Assembly (NCBI GenBank): GCA_946406115.1
Contig: OX291561.1
Span: 8,114,273-8,178,272 of the forward strand
Reading direction: 5' to 3'
Source of the DNA: Apoda limacodes
Lineage: Eukaryota > Arthropoda > Insecta > Lepidoptera > Limacodidae
Length of the DNA stretch: 64,000 bases
The translations under genes and the position numbers were made by a program. How positions within the stretch are numbered: position 1 is the stretch's first letter; each line of letters begins with the position of its first letter. Positions 42,130 to 54,262 of the stretch are shown in pieces. The notes under the pieces are model-generated. The model saw only the letters and a list, made by a program, of their open reading frames with translations, was not told where the DNA came from and ran no database searches.

Positions 42130-42700
42130 GTAGTGCAACAGGACGCTTTTGTAGTGCCTCGCGTTCTGAAGGTAGGAGGTTTGACACCGGCGTACCAATA
42201 AGTCTTTTTGTTACTTTCACAAGTACATTCTTTGTTCACGCCACTAGTTTCTCAGTGAAGGACAACATCATAGGAAAACCTGCTAACTCAAAGATATGTA
42301 TACGAAGATCACTATCCGTGCTGGGCCCGCATGTTGGACCATGGCTTAAATCACCCTCGCTCACGGTGAGGGTATATCGGTCGTGCACTGACATTTGGGA
42401 ACGTAAGAAGGCTGGAAAGAAAGGACAATCAATATGATAACTATTTCGTGTGTCTTTGAATCTATGTATAACTTTACAGTTCAAATCCTTGATAGACCCC
42501 TGCTGGGAAAAGCCGCAATTACATACCTGCGTTGTAAAGTGGGGGATAGCCATTTTTCACTTATCACTTCTGTCCTGGATGACTGGTAATGCACCCATCG
42601 CTGCAACCCTGTTTTGGGTACAGTGTATGTGGAATAAATTGGTGGAATAAATTGGCTTAATATATGGCCCATTAGTTAGTTATTACCAATAGTGAAATTG
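42130..42700. repeat. degenerate lepidopteran LINE/SINE-tail-like repeat
   Basis: AGTGAAGGACAACATCATAG, GGAAAACCTGC, CCGTGCTGGGCCCGCATGTT and GGACCATGGCTTAAATCACC resemble the 'GAGGAAACCTGC...CACTGGGCCAGCGTGGTGGAC' repeat of Lepidoptera. The second half (CTGGATGACTGGTAATGCAC, CTGCAACCCTGTTTTGGGTA) looks like a separate LINE 3' UTR. The ORF at 42105-42437 follows the repeat and is not a gene. Confidence 0.45.
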
Positions 42701-43916
42701 AAGACCACGGCTAGAATTGTATGCCCTAAATACTTCCTAGTGTAACTTTTATTTCAACACTAACTTTGTTAAAGACTGTCTTGCTTGAATTAAGTGAAAT
42801 TTGGCTAAGTGAGGTAGTGTAACATTTTCGATTGTCTATATCTAACTAGGCGTTCGTTTTAAATTCCCTCTGCATTTTTATGTCGCCCATTGTTCGCGGT
42901 TACAATGAATTGAATTCCATTAATTCGATGGCCGCTGGCTGCGCCTATGAATTGAATATCTTTCTAAAAATATTTCTTTGTAATTGAACGATTTCTTACC
43001 GTTCACCTACATATTCTTTAGTTGAATAGTTCTTTGTTTCTTGCTTTTTGATTTAAAGAATTTTGAAATAAAACTTATTTATTTTATTACTTAAGCATTG
43101 TTAACAGCTCACTATATTGATTTTATAATCTAATACACTTTCATCTCTCTAGCTATTCGCAAACAGTGTCATTACGTGCAGGAAAAGCGGGTTTTTCTTA
43201 GTACATTTTACTTTCGTCAAGGCAAATCGCACGTTCACAGAACTCACGTGCGGTAATAACGCGCCTATGCTAACAAGTATGTATTAAAGCTGTCTGTTAA
43301 GAAACTACGCGTACACTACAAGCAAGCAAATTACAAGTTTTAACTATAGCTAAACCTTTTTGATTCATGAATTTTCTAGATATTTGAATTGATTTGATTC
43401 ATGAATTTTCTAGATACTAGATATTTAGAAACCTGGGTGGCGTTGTTTTACTCTACTTCTATTCCCACCATTACAATTGTGTTTTTGTGAGTTTATAGAT
43501 TTTTTCACCTCATATTTTATTTATTTACTTGCAAATGAGATGAAAAACATTGTGTGCCGTGCGGTACGAAAATTACAAACTCGAGCAATTTTCTTCTTCC
43601 TATACCCGTAATACTCAATGTACTATTTTTCACATATCATTTACTGCAAGGGTAGGTAGATTCTAGATCTCTAAATGCTTTTGAATATGATGCACTGCAT
43701 TTCAGTAGTATGACACGTTGGTTGGTAAAATTCAACTGTAGCCAGTCATTTATTAAAATGTCAAGTAAATGATCTTGCATACTGAATCTCTTCTGTTTGT
43801 ATTTATCGTAATAGATCGTAAGGTTTTGTTACAATTGGTTGATGCCTATAGTACAAGCCTCAAGGTTATATTGGGTTCAGATGACGCTGATGATGACCTA
43901 CATTTAGTCCTAAATT
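42701..43916. other. AT-rich, one small direct duplication
   Basis: Only the 22-bp duplication at 43361-43416 stands out. Confidence 0.5.
43361..43416 (+). repeat. 22-bp direct duplication
   Basis: The 22-bp word starting TGATTCATGAATTTTCTAGA occurs at 43361-43382 and again at 43395-43416, 34 bp apart. It may be local slippage. Confidence 0.85.
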
Positions 43917-44090
43917 TTTTTTTTTTTTTTTATACCACTAAGGTGGCAAACAAGCCTACGGTCCGCCTGATGGTAAGCGGTCACCGTAGCCTATGGACGC
44001 TTGCAACACCAGGGGCATCACTCGCGCGTTGCCGACCCTTCATACTATAGTCCTTAGAGAAAACCTTGGCAGGGAGCTCATTCCACAACC
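43917..44090 (-). mobile_element. LINE 3' end fragment, antisense
   Basis: A T-run and ATACCACTAAGGTGGCAAAC, GATGGTAAGCGGTCACCGTA, CACTCGCGCGTTGCCGACCC, then GAGCTCATTCCACAACCC. It covers only the last ~170 bp of the family and has an internal deletion. Confidence 0.85.
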
Positions 44091-44303
44091 CATATATATA
44101 TATATAATAACCTGCTTCAGAGTTAATAAGTGGTAAATTCAAAGACAAGAAATATAGTTATATGTTTTACAGTGATTTAATGCTCACGTTAGGATTGCAT
44201 ACAAAAATTCAGTCATGTATGACATAATAAGTTCCTGATGACTTCTATTTCAAATATTAAAACCAAACATTATTTTAATCGAAATCACTATCAATATAAA
44301 ATG

Positions 44304-44876
44304 TTAACACTACTGGTGACTTATAAAGTCCTTGTACTTCATAAAATTAAGGAATTCATACTTCCATACTATAATGTTATAAATGTGAAAGTAACTCTTT
44401 CTGTCTGTAACCTTTTAACCCAAAAATTTTGTACCGATTTAAATCAAATTTGGAATGGAGATCGTTTAAGTCAAATAAAAACGACAAATAAAAAAAAAAT
44501 TAAAAGTTCCCGCAGGAGTAATTATAACCGAGCTTACGGCGTTAACGTGAAAATCCCACGCCGATAACCAAATTCAGGGCAGGTGGAGCCGCTGGCAAAG
44601 GCTAGTGCAATATAAATATACCTACATCTACATACACAGAAATAATCTTTCTTCTTTTATGACTCCCTGAAAGTTAGTCTTTGAAGAAAATAAAACATAC
44701 ATGTCATTATCTATGGCTATATCATAAATGTAAATTAATATTTTAACAGCAGAGTTGCAGTCAAAAGATTAACCTCGAGCTAGGACTTGAACCTGCAACA
44801 ATCCTTACAGTTCGTGTTAGTGCTGTACCAATTGAGCTTTCTAGGACTTCTTCTTTTGACTGCATCTTTGCTATGT
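44304..44876 (-). mobile_element. tRNA-derived SINE (minus strand), interrupted by a nested element
   Basis: Read on the minus strand, a tRNA-like head (A box AGCTCAATTGGTACAGC, B box GGTTCAAGTCC) at about 44765-44850 is followed by a body shared with 48507-48850: GACTCCCTGAAAGTTAGTCT, AGAAATAATCTTTCTTCTTT, GACTTATAAAGTCCTTGTAC on the + strand. The body is split by about 250 bp of another repeat (44355-44608). Confidence 0.75.
44355..44608. mobile_element. non-autonomous element nested in SINE
   Basis: ACTATAATGTTATAAATGTG, AAAGTAACTCTTTCTGTCTG, AAAAGTTCCCGCAGGAGTAA, CACGCCGATAACCAAATTCA, GGAGCCGCTGGCAAAGGCTA. A sister copy is at 62471-62768. This type, starting at 'ACTAATATTATAAATG' and ending in 'GCGGGCGGAGCCGC', is common in Lepidoptera. 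It interrupts the SINE and therefore inserted later. Confidence 0.65.
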
Positions 44877-46297
44877 AAATATTTATTTAATAATAAACGC
44901 ACGCATATATTTTAATACCAGAGAAAAATTAAGTTTTCTACAACAGATATAGTCAATCCCAGCAACTTAAAATCTAATGGTATAAATATCAAAACACCCA
45001 TATCTTACGTTTTAAAACACGTTTTTTTCAACCAACAAGACATTCCTACTTGTTTTTCTCTTAAATTACGAGAATTAATAAACATAAACATGCATAAGCT
45101 AATCAAAGTAAAATAAACTTGTCACACCAAGAGATATCGTAAAAAAGTCCGGAATAAACGAATAAATAAATAGCAGAAAATGTGACTTTATTCGTCGTTA
45201 CTTTGAAGTATGTCGCATATTTTTATTCATTAACATTTATTTTTAAAGAATTATATGCAAGTTTATTATCAAAATAGTCGTTAAATTAGACGCTCTATAA
45301 GCCCTTTGCTGCCAACTGTACCGAGTTATGGAAATTAAAATACAGTATTTGAATAATTTTACATATTTTTGTTTAGTATTCAATATCAAAATGTAAAAAC
45401 GGAACACTTAGATAAAGGTGATATTCTGTGTCTCTTTGTCCAACCGTATATCTGTACTGACATTTTCTCAAAAACCTAATGAAAGTTTATCTTAAGGTCA
45501 TCCTTGTGGTCCACTAGCGCCTCTTTTTGGATATATTTTATTTACTGTTCGTAGAAAGCGTGTTTAAAAAAAATTGATTGAACATAATATAAAAATAGTC
45601 ATAAGCTATTTTAAGAAGATTAGTAATGTTTCTGGAATGAATATGCAACTTGTAGATAGCATATAATAAATAAATAGTTTTGAGGCATGGATAGCTGTTG
45701 TATAAAAAGATTAGCTAAACTCGTATTGTTAAGTAGGTTGTATGCAAAAGCTTTCATTACATATATTTTCCTTATTTCTTTCTTTATTTATTTAATTTGA
45801 ATACATAATGACTAATGACACTTATACTAACCGAAATATATCTATTAAAAATATTTAATTTTATAATTATATATATATATTTATATTTATATTTTTAATT
45901 TTATATAGAGTCAAATCTCCAAATATATTAAAACAATTTCAATTAATTTAGTTTATTTTTCATCATGGATGTTAGTTTGAGTACGTTTGTGAGAAGGTTT
46001 TACCGCTTTGTAAAACGCGCAAGTATCACAGCGGTGAACCAGTTTGTTACTATTGGTTACTATATTATGTAAGTACATAATTAACTTCTTCACAATTTAC
46101 ATTAATTAAAGAAAGTTTAAAGACGTACTATTTTTCATACGGAACCCATTGCTCTTATATTATTTCATTTGGTCGGTATTTATCGTAAAGTTGATCTATG
46201 CATTCATATAAGTTATCTAAAATCATATTTATATTTAGTAGCTTACTAAACTATGGATTCCTTTTTTCAGTTAAATTAACAAGGAATAGAATGAAAA
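44877..46297. other. AT-rich, no gene seen
   Basis: Low-complexity AT sequence, including ATATAT runs near 45868-45880. No gene or named repeat. Confidence 0.5.
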
Positions 46298-46466
46298 ATC
46301 GGCCAAGTACTAGTCGTTTGCTAGATAATCTGCAATTCTACCTATTTCGGTCTAAGAGATAATGCCCTTTGATGGTCGAACAGATAGATAGGCAAACAGA
46401 TAGACAGACACCTTAGGCTTAGTAATAGGGCTCCTTTGGCACCCTTTGAGTACGGAACCCCAAAAA
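46298..46466 (+). repeat. dispersed repeat, GGCCAAG...GGTACGGAACCC family
   Basis: ATCGGCCAAGTACTAGTCG opens the copy. It continues TATTTCGGTCTAAGAGATAA, GATGGTCGAACAGATAGATA and closes TTTGAGTACGGAACCCC. An inverted copy with the same internal blocks is at 50093-50285. Confidence 0.65.
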
Positions 46467-46714
46467 ACCACTGGAATTTATTCCTGACAGTCTTCCTCAG
46501 CTTACTCAATTATGTATATCAATTGATCCATTCGTAGTACCTTAAATATTCGTTTCCGGATATACGCCTCCTCCATACTTCTATATCTTTGACCTCCCTG
46601 TGCCACCTGTAGCTACCCAGTTGCGACCAGTGCAGTCCTGTGGTAGGTCATGATTGAATTATGCCATGATACCTTGCTTTATACACGCTTATACCGTAAT
46701 TAAAGGAGTAAAAT

Positions 46715-47120
46715 GGACGGTATGCATAGCGTTTGTGGACTATGAGCATATATATATATGTTAAAGCTTTCTCATATCATATAGAAAGCTTTGATCTGTT
46801 GCATGATCAGTGCTCATGGCTCGTCAGATTCAGAGATGACGAATAGACCATCGGTATATCGAGCTGTTGAGGTATCTCAACCGAAGTGAGACCATGACAG
46901 TTCGTTGCAGGATCTGAACTCGAAACTGACCCAAGTGCAGAGAGACAGCGAGATGATAATGTCTCCAAAACTGTTTACAGTTTCATTGGCAAAGATTCTG
47001 GATTGGCACAGCTTAGACATCATGACAGTATTGCTTGACGATCTTGGCATAATGCTCAACGGGCTTTAGAAGAGCTTTTTAATGGGTGGACATCAAGATG
47101 AACATAGAAAAAGATTTTGT
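46715..47120 (+). repeat. possible RTE-type LINE relic
   Basis: CIAFVDYE (near 46728-46751) followed, after an AT-repeat interruption, by ESFDLLH-like sequence resembles the RTE palm A motif (CIAFVDYEKAFDSV). Downstream GC-richer sequence at 46850-47100 has no confident assignment. Confidence 0.35.
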
Positions 47121-48506
47121 AGATCGTCCAAGCTATACAATCATTTAAAAAATAAAATTATTTATATTGCTAGTATATTATTCTTATGGCGCTACCTAAA
47201 GTGATAAATTAAATAGATAAAAGCGAAGGAATCATCAAAATCACTTCAGTAGTTTTTGATTATGTTAATGCGAGCAAAACCACTTATAATGATAAGCTTT
47301 AACATCTTCAAAAGTATTAAGATCATATCAGTGAGGGAATTATTGTGCAGTAATTTAAATTCATCCATTTACATAAAATTGGCTACGTTATTATATGCAT
47401 GCATAGATATGGTGGAATTTGAAATTTGTCTTACTGTTAAACGTCTTTATTATTTTACATATATACCTACATAACATCACGCCTAGAGACCAAAGACTTC
47501 CACTTGCACACTTATTTTTCTTCATCCGCTCGCATCAATGCCTTCATACACGTTCGACGGTTTAGAATACTTTACACCTAGCCATTTCTAAGCCTTGTTA
47601 TTCTAAAGGTAGATTATGAATGATATTTAATGATGATATTAGGTAGATACCTATAAACGTGTTTAACACTTAATTTTGTATAGGTTTTATTTATTATCTT
47701 TTTGCCTAGAACTAGATTGTTAAAGCTGTTAATTTTATTAACATATCGCGTAGATTTTACATTTTATCATAATAGTAGCTAAACGTAAAACACGATATAT
47801 GTCCATTATGAGTTTTAGATAATCAATTTTATCAGCGATTCAAATTTTACTGCAAAAACCGTCTAGACATAAAAATGTGAATAATTTATTACGTATAAAT
47901 GTAAAATTTCTCAAAGTAATGTGTTTTTTTTGGAAAAATACATTAATGACTATACCTATCGATTTAAAAGAATATTTAAAGCGATTATTTTCAATTTTGT
48001 TATCAGTTGGTGACAGATTCATTAATGAAAATAAGATTAAATTATAAAAAAAAACAGAAGATTTGGGACCACACGTATTAAATCGGACAAGAATAGAGTT
48101 ATCTGTAAAGTTCGGAATCTAAAACACAACTCCGCAAAATATGATTTGAATGAGCAACCCATTGTGTGTCGTGTTGTTGGATGGTTTCTCAAAAATGTGT
48201 TAAAGGTAAATAACCTGGTATGATAGAAAATTGCAATAAATTAATAAATTATTAGTGTAAACTAATATGGCGTGCAGGCGTCATGCGTCTTTTACTGAAA
48301 CAAACATCTTGAACTCTTTTAACAAAATCGCGTTCTTTCTGATAACAATACAAAAAAAAATATGTGTTTATTTGCGCAAATGTTTGCGTATTCTATACGT
48401 GCGGTAACAGAATAGTAACAGAGGTGGGGAGGTCGACACTAGAGAGCGGCGAACAGTAGCCATGCTGCGTGAAGTGTTTAACCTACACTATATACAATAA
48501 ACTATA
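47121..48506. other. AT-rich, no gene seen
   Basis: Nothing recognisable. Confidence 0.5.
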
Positions 48507-48850
48507 TGTATATACAACTGCTAGTGACTTATAAAGTCCTAGTACATCAATCTTACAAACACACACAAAATCTTCATAGAAGTAAGAAATACAATATATA
48601 TATAATATATACATACATAGAAATAATCCTTCTTTGTTTACGACTCCCTGAAGGTTAAGTCTTAGAAGAAAATATATTATACATACATGCCATATCTATG
48701 GCTAATATCATCAATATAAATAAAAACTATCATAGCAAGGAGGGAGTCAGAAGATTAACCACGAGCCAGGACTTGAACCTGTGATCCTAACATTCCGTGT
48801 AAGTGCTCTACCACTGAGCTATTGAGGCACAAGTCTGGCTGATGAAAATG
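48507..48850 (-). mobile_element. tRNA-derived SINE, best copy
   Basis: On the minus strand the head reads CAATAGCTCAGTGGTAGAGC (A box), CACTTACACGGAATGTTAGG, CAGGTTCAAGTCCTGGCTCG (B box), then GGTTAATCTTCTGACTCC and the body. Both RNA polymerase III promoter boxes are near consensus, but there is no convincing mature tRNA fold because the head runs into SINE body. The body matches 44304-44876 and 48898-49016. Confidence 0.8.
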
Positions 48851-48897
48851 CTGCTAATTGCTTTGGAAATACGCTCGTAATGAGCGTCACATACAAC

Positions 48898-49016
48898 TCC
48901 TATCGACTTATAAAGTCCTATTATTAATGTTACAAACTCACACAAAATCTTCATAGAATTAAGAAATACAATATAAATATACTTAGGTACATAGAAATAA
49001 GCCTTCTTCGTTTAAA
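48898..49016 (-). mobile_element. partial SINE copy (body/tail only)
   Basis: CGACTTATAAAGTCCTATTA, AACTCACACAAAATCTTCAT, AGAATTAAGAAATACAATAT and ACATAGAAATAAGCCTTCTT match the body of the 48507-48850 SINE, 50 bp away and in the same orientation. The tRNA head is absent. Confidence 0.75.
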
Positions 49017-50092
49017 CTATATGTATAGGTAGGTACTTTAACTATGCCGGTTTTGAATGTGCCTACTTAAGTACTATAACTTAATAAGGCTTAGCTTCAA
49101 GCTTCATTATAATATAAGTATAAGTATAACTTTACAACCTTAAGAGTCGATCGATGACTTTGAGAAACGAAAGTGTGATTAGCAGTAAGATTAGCCGATA
49201 CACTTTTTGTTTATTGTTTTTCATTTTAGGGATCCGTATCAGAAAAAAAAAATATCCTCAAGCCCACAGTAAATAGTACAACTCTTTTATGGATCCAATT
49301 GAGTTCTTTCTTCAAGAAATATTATAAATTAAAAAAAAAAAACGAGTTGCACTCCGGGGGTGCCGGCAGAAGTGAAAACCTTTACACACGATTCGCGCTT
49401 AGCACTCAAATATGTCACAAGACATGTCTTTGAGATTGTCAAGATATAATAATGTTTGTTTATTTACTTTTTTGACGTAGTATATTTGACATCGCAATCT
49501 GTCATAGAATTAAAATTCCATATCCAACCTCCCTGTACTACTCATAATCGCGAATACTAAAAATAAAAATTATAATAGGCGTGGCATTACGGTTTCCGTC
49601 TTACGAATTTCCACGATTAGGACACGTGACCTGACGCGAGTTTATCATTTTTTACCCATACCAAAAAAAGTGCACAGCGCCGCTAAAGAAGTTTTCACTT
49701 CAAAAATTTACAAAAAGTGATCAGAAAGTAAAAGCAATGCAAAGTAAAGTAAGTAACTAAGTACTAAGTTAACTTAAACTTAAAGCATTTTTATTCAAGT
49801 AGACCAGCACTTTCAAATCGTCAATTTAACTATTAAATTAATAGACATTTTAGTTAACCAGCGTTTCGGAATTATTTCACTACCGAGATAAGCTGACAAG
49901 AAACTCAATTGTTACTCATTTTTATCAATTTCATATTAATAAAAGTAGTATAGTATTGTCTTACACTAGGTAATTTGCATAATGTGCAATGTTTTTATTA
50001 AAATATTACATGTATGCTTCATATTTAATTAAGTTCTAATTTTTCCAAGCATTTTTATCATTTACGTATTATTCAACTTTGTAATAGCTTTT
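49017..50092. other. AT-rich, no gene seen
   Basis: A GC bump near 49340-49380 and 49620-49690 has no assignable feature. Confidence 0.45.
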
Positions 50093-50285
50093 ATAGGGTT
50101 TCGTACACAAAGGGTGCCAACGGTGCCCTATCACTAAGCCAAAGCTGTCTGTCTGCCTATTTCTTTGTTCGACCATCAAAGGGCTTTATCTCTTAGACCG
50201 AAATAAGTAGAAACCTGAAATTTTCACAGAATATATGTAGTATAAATGCAGATTATGTAACAAACCTCTCGCACTTGACCGATTT
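50093..50285 (-). repeat. dispersed repeat, inverted copy of the 46298 element
   Basis: AGGGTTTCGTACACAAAGGG, TGTTCGACCATCAAAGGG, ATCTCTTAGACCGAAATAAG and CTCGCACTTGACCGATTTT are the reverse complement of the blocks seen at 46298-46466. Confidence 0.65.
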
Positions 50286-50614
50286 TTTATTCTATTCCTA
50301 GTTAATTTGTCCGACTATTAAGTGTTCTATCTTTAGGACTGGAGGTAAAAGCCTGAAATGTTCACAGAATATGTTTGCAGATTACCTATATATTCAAAAA
50401 GTAAAAGTTTACGAGGGATCCCTATACAAAAAACAGGTTTTTAGTTGTTTTTGATCTATCCTAAAGACCATAATTTAAAGATTTAAAGACCTAAATTTCT
50501 CAAATCAGTCCAGGCGTCTTCGAATAATCGGGGTACATACGTTAAAAAAAAGATTTCGACAAATTGAGAACGTCCACCTTTTTAGAAGTCGGTTAATTAT
50601 CACAAATAATAATA

Positions 50615-50893
50615 AAAACCGGCCAAGTGTGAGACGGACATGAGCCATTACCATCTTAAATTAACGAATTAGCGACATCTAGTGAAAATAGTCTAGATTA
50701 TTAAGAAAAACCGTTCACAACTGTTTATTGAAAACGATATTCAAGGTTAAGCAACGTCGGGCTTAGTTAGTCATTGGATGAGAAACAGCTAAGCAGCACA
50801 CTATTTGTTTTTGTTTGTGTTCGTCAATTACGTAAATGTAGGTACGGAACCCACTGACCTCAATTCCGACTCGCACTTGTCCGATATTTTATC
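50615..50893. repeat. palindromic relic with CGGCCAAGTG ends
   Basis: The left end ACCGGCCAAGTGTGAGACGG and the reverse complement of the right end (ATCGGACAAGTGCGAGTCGG) face each other. GGTACGGAACCC lies just inside the right end. It may be one diverged element or two head-to-head fragments. Confidence 0.45.
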
Positions 50894-51176
50894 AAACTAC
50901 TTATCTCTTAATCGGCATACTTTTTTAATTTATTTGAAGATAAATTAACTACTTGTTCAGAAATATAATAATGTAAAGCATAAAATAAAATAAAAATATG
51001 TTTATGTAAATAAACACTTGTACCACAAAAGAGTTGTGTAAAATAATGTACATTCTTAAGAAGAAACTCAAGTACAATTTTATTCTTATTCTTGGTATTA
51101 GCGCTGTGTAAGACAATATTTTAAGTGTATCATTGCAAATATTTTTGGGTGCATACATTGCACAAGTGAATAATAT

Positions 51177-51336
51177 TAGTATGGGGTTTATTAAGAAAGA
51201 AGTTATTAGATATTTGAAGGGTCGGTAACGTGCGAGTGATACCATACCCCTGGTGTTGCAAACGTCCATAGGCTACGGTGGCCGCTTACCATCGGGCGGA
51301 CAGACTTGTTCGCCACCTTAGTGGTATAAAAAAAAA
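51177..51336 (+). mobile_element. LINE 3' end fragment, sense
   Basis: AGTATGGGGTTTATTAAGAA, AGTTATTAGATATTTGAAGG, CGCTTACCATCGGGCGGAC and CGCCACCTTAGTGGTATAAA plus A-run. It is 160 bp and otherwise close to the tail of the 38853 element. Confidence 0.85.
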
Positions 51337-53869
51337 GGAAAAAACAGTGTAGATATCACTTATCCTAAATATATCAATATTAGCAGCAAAGTGCCATAAG
51401 ACCTGACTGAATGAAAAGAGTTAAAGTACGCCAATGCGTAGCAGTAGCGTCGCATTTGTGAGCTGCCTAACTTTTTTGAGCAGCTGAAATGAGTTTCCAT
51501 TCAAGAACTGAGATGTGAGAGTTCCATTGCAGTCTATTGTCTAATGTCTTTTTTAGAAACACTGAGGAGTCCAATAGTTCTTTATCTTCGCCATTTAAGT
51601 ATGACATTCGGCATCATAAATTTTAAACACAAAGTTTTTTTCGTATTAAGAATTTGTTTGTGTAAACCACTGAAGAATCTAAGAAAGTGAACTACCTTCA
51701 TTGTCAAAGCGACTTTCATTTCTGTCAACATTAAACAAAAGAGAAGTGTTATCTGCAAATAATTCAATCTCAATCTTGTACTGATTCTTTACAAAAAAGG
51801 CGAGTCGTTTATGTAAAATTAAAATAGGACCTAAGATAGAACCTTGAGGAACTCCTATTTAACTTCCGAGCCTTAAGATTAGACTTCATTTATGCGAGAT
51901 TCAAATGTCTTCTAAAGCCTGGCTTGATCTTGAGTAACCATTTCTTTAGCTATAGTTATCGTGTTTGTTATTGAAATAGGCTTACATAAATATGCCATAC
52001 ATTAATTTCGTATACATAGAATAAATGGGTAACTTTATTAGGGGCCAGTAACTATATAGCACCGCAATTAGTGTACTGTACATGATAAGAAACTAATGTT
52101 ATTTTTCTATGAAGAATATTTGGTTACCAGCATGGTTACCAGCTACCTGACCCTTAAAGAAAACTCAAAGCCTTAAACGGTAGGCCTAGAAGCATGGTAT
52201 TTACCACATGAGTTCCTTATATGTAACGTTGTATTTACTATGAAAGGATTTGATGAAATCCTCTTTGATTAAGGGATTAAATTTTGTATTTTCTTTATCA
52301 GTTTTATACAGAATATCAGTAATAAGACATCAGATGGAGAATTCGTTAGATCTGATTTTATACAGCGTTAGATGACAGGACGAAAAAAGAAAAAGACATA
52401 ACAACTTTTTACACTATCCCTAAATCTTCATGGCTATAAATTATTTGGTATGCGGAACCTTTAGTGCATGAGTTACACTCACATTTAACCGCTTTTTTTA
52501 TAGAAACCAGCTCGAGCGTGAAGCTTGCTGAGAAACCGTAAAATAATGGTTTAAGTACCAATTGCATTGAGGCGCGGTGGATTTTTACGGCTATCTATCT
52601 AATCTGATGTATAAATGTACCTACCTATAATAAAACAGTTATTAAAAATGAAAAATTCAGTGTATATCACTACAGATCATAAGTATATTACAACTTGACA
52701 GTAAATTTGGTTTTATAGAGGGAAATAATTACTAAACAACTTGGCGTTGAAAACCGAGCTATCACACAACGATCCAGGATCTATACACTAGGTCTCCTTC
52801 ATTCCTATCTTCCTTCTTCGATGTGGAGACCAGATTTCGCATTATTGCATATCATATCTCCATAGTCATGTGTAAATATAGTCCTGTGCTTATATCTAAG
52901 TTTGGCGAAGCGCCATATTCAAGTTTTGTCGCGGCGCAAGCTAGAGCGGGAGATTTGATGTGCATCCTTCAGAAATTGCGCGTCATGTCCAATTATTTAT
53001 ATTCATGAGCCTTCGCTGCACAATCCGTAACACGCTTTCGTAAAGCACTGTTAAAATATACACATCGAAACACAACGAAAATGAATATAGAAAAATTAAA
53101 CAGAAAAAAACACCACTTCTTCTTAAGATGCGCACCAAGGTCTCCTTAGATTTATCTTAAAAATTTAAGGTGCATTTATATTCCAGAATGAAAAAAATAA
53201 GTATTTTTAATAGATTATGATATGCAGCCAATACTTATATTATTTTCATATGAAAATGCGTTTAGAAAATAAATACTTAATCTACAAATAAAACTTTATC
53301 AAGAAAAAACACTATCGAAGTGATTTCGACTCTGTTTTTATAATTATTCGTTTTCGTTCAAAGTTATTAAACTGATGACGGATGAAAACAAACGGAGAAA
53401 AAAATATTTGATGAATTTGCGTCACTATGGCCAGCAACAGGGCTTTGACTCTTTGATGAAAATATAGAATGCCTCGTGTGCTTTGAATTTCACTGAAAAT
53501 ATTACTCTTATCTTATCCATAACCCAGTTATAAAACACTTCACATTATGGTCGATAATGGGACATTATCCTGGGTGGCGGCGTTCTGCAAAAAATATAGA
53601 CCCCACTAACTTAATTGCCTCTGTTTCAAGTCAGAATATACCAGTTTTCTATAAATACCTATAACATGAACCATTATGTTCATTGCGATGACGTTTCTAT
53701 TCATGTAGTTCACCTTGATGAATCATTTCAAGGTACTCAAATATGAAATAATAACTCTTTATTCCACTCATGTTTAGTCTGTGGCTGTTAAAAATGCTGG
53801 CAGCACCATAACAGTTGTGATGTGTTTCTATGGGTTTATTGTTTACTATTGTTTTTTAGTTAGTGGCAG
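51337..53869. other. AT-rich, no gene seen
   Basis: A 130-bp GC-richer patch near 52905-53045 (TTTGGCGAAGCGCCATATTC, GTCGCGGCGCAAGCTAGAGC) looks like an old dispersed element. Nothing else was recognised. Confidence 0.45.
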
Positions 53870-54262
53870 GAAGACAGGTGTGAGGGCGGACGGAACTGCG
53901 AGATACGTTCAGTTCTGCGCAGGCGCCAGTCTTTGAACAACATGCGCGGGAGGCCATCGCGCGTTCTCGACAAGCCGTAAAACAAAACGCGTAAAAACTA
54001 AAACAGCCAATTAAAAAAAAACTGTTGGCGCCTTTTTAATTTCTCTTTTTTTTAATATTTAAACATGCCAGTGACAAGTGTAGTTGGAATTTCGCGCCAA
54101 AAAAACTGTGTCAGCCGAATACAGTGTTTGTTTCAGTGAATGTCAAAGGTATTAGAATTTTAGACATAATTTTTATATTCTGTGTTTGGAAGAGAAGTGT
54201 GTTTTTTTTATTCTGGAGTTCTGTTTTACATATTTGGTATTATTTTCATGAATGGATAAAAG
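53870..54262 (+). promoter_or_regulatory. candidate promoter and first exon of an unidentified gene
   Basis: A GC/CpG-richer island (GCGCAGGCGCC, CATGCGCGGGAGGCCATCGC, AAACGCGTAAAAAC) sits in AT-rich DNA. TTGGCGCC (about 54026) and TTTCGCGCCAAAAA (about 54090) resemble E2F sites. ATGGATAAAAG at 54252-54262 is followed by GTGAGT, a near-ideal donor, so this could be a 5' UTR exon ending with a four-residue start (M-D-K-K/R). No downstream exon is identified in the window. An ordinary GC fluctuation is the alternative. Confidence 0.35.

Noticed and set aside
42105..42553. ORFs on both strands
   Set aside because: They coincide with a degenerate lepidopteran repeat and show no conserved protein motif.
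48765..48835. tRNA gene on the minus strand
   Set aside because: A and B boxes are near consensus, but the sequence continues into a SINE body present in three copies and no convincing full cloverleaf could be drawn. Called a tRNA-derived SINE.
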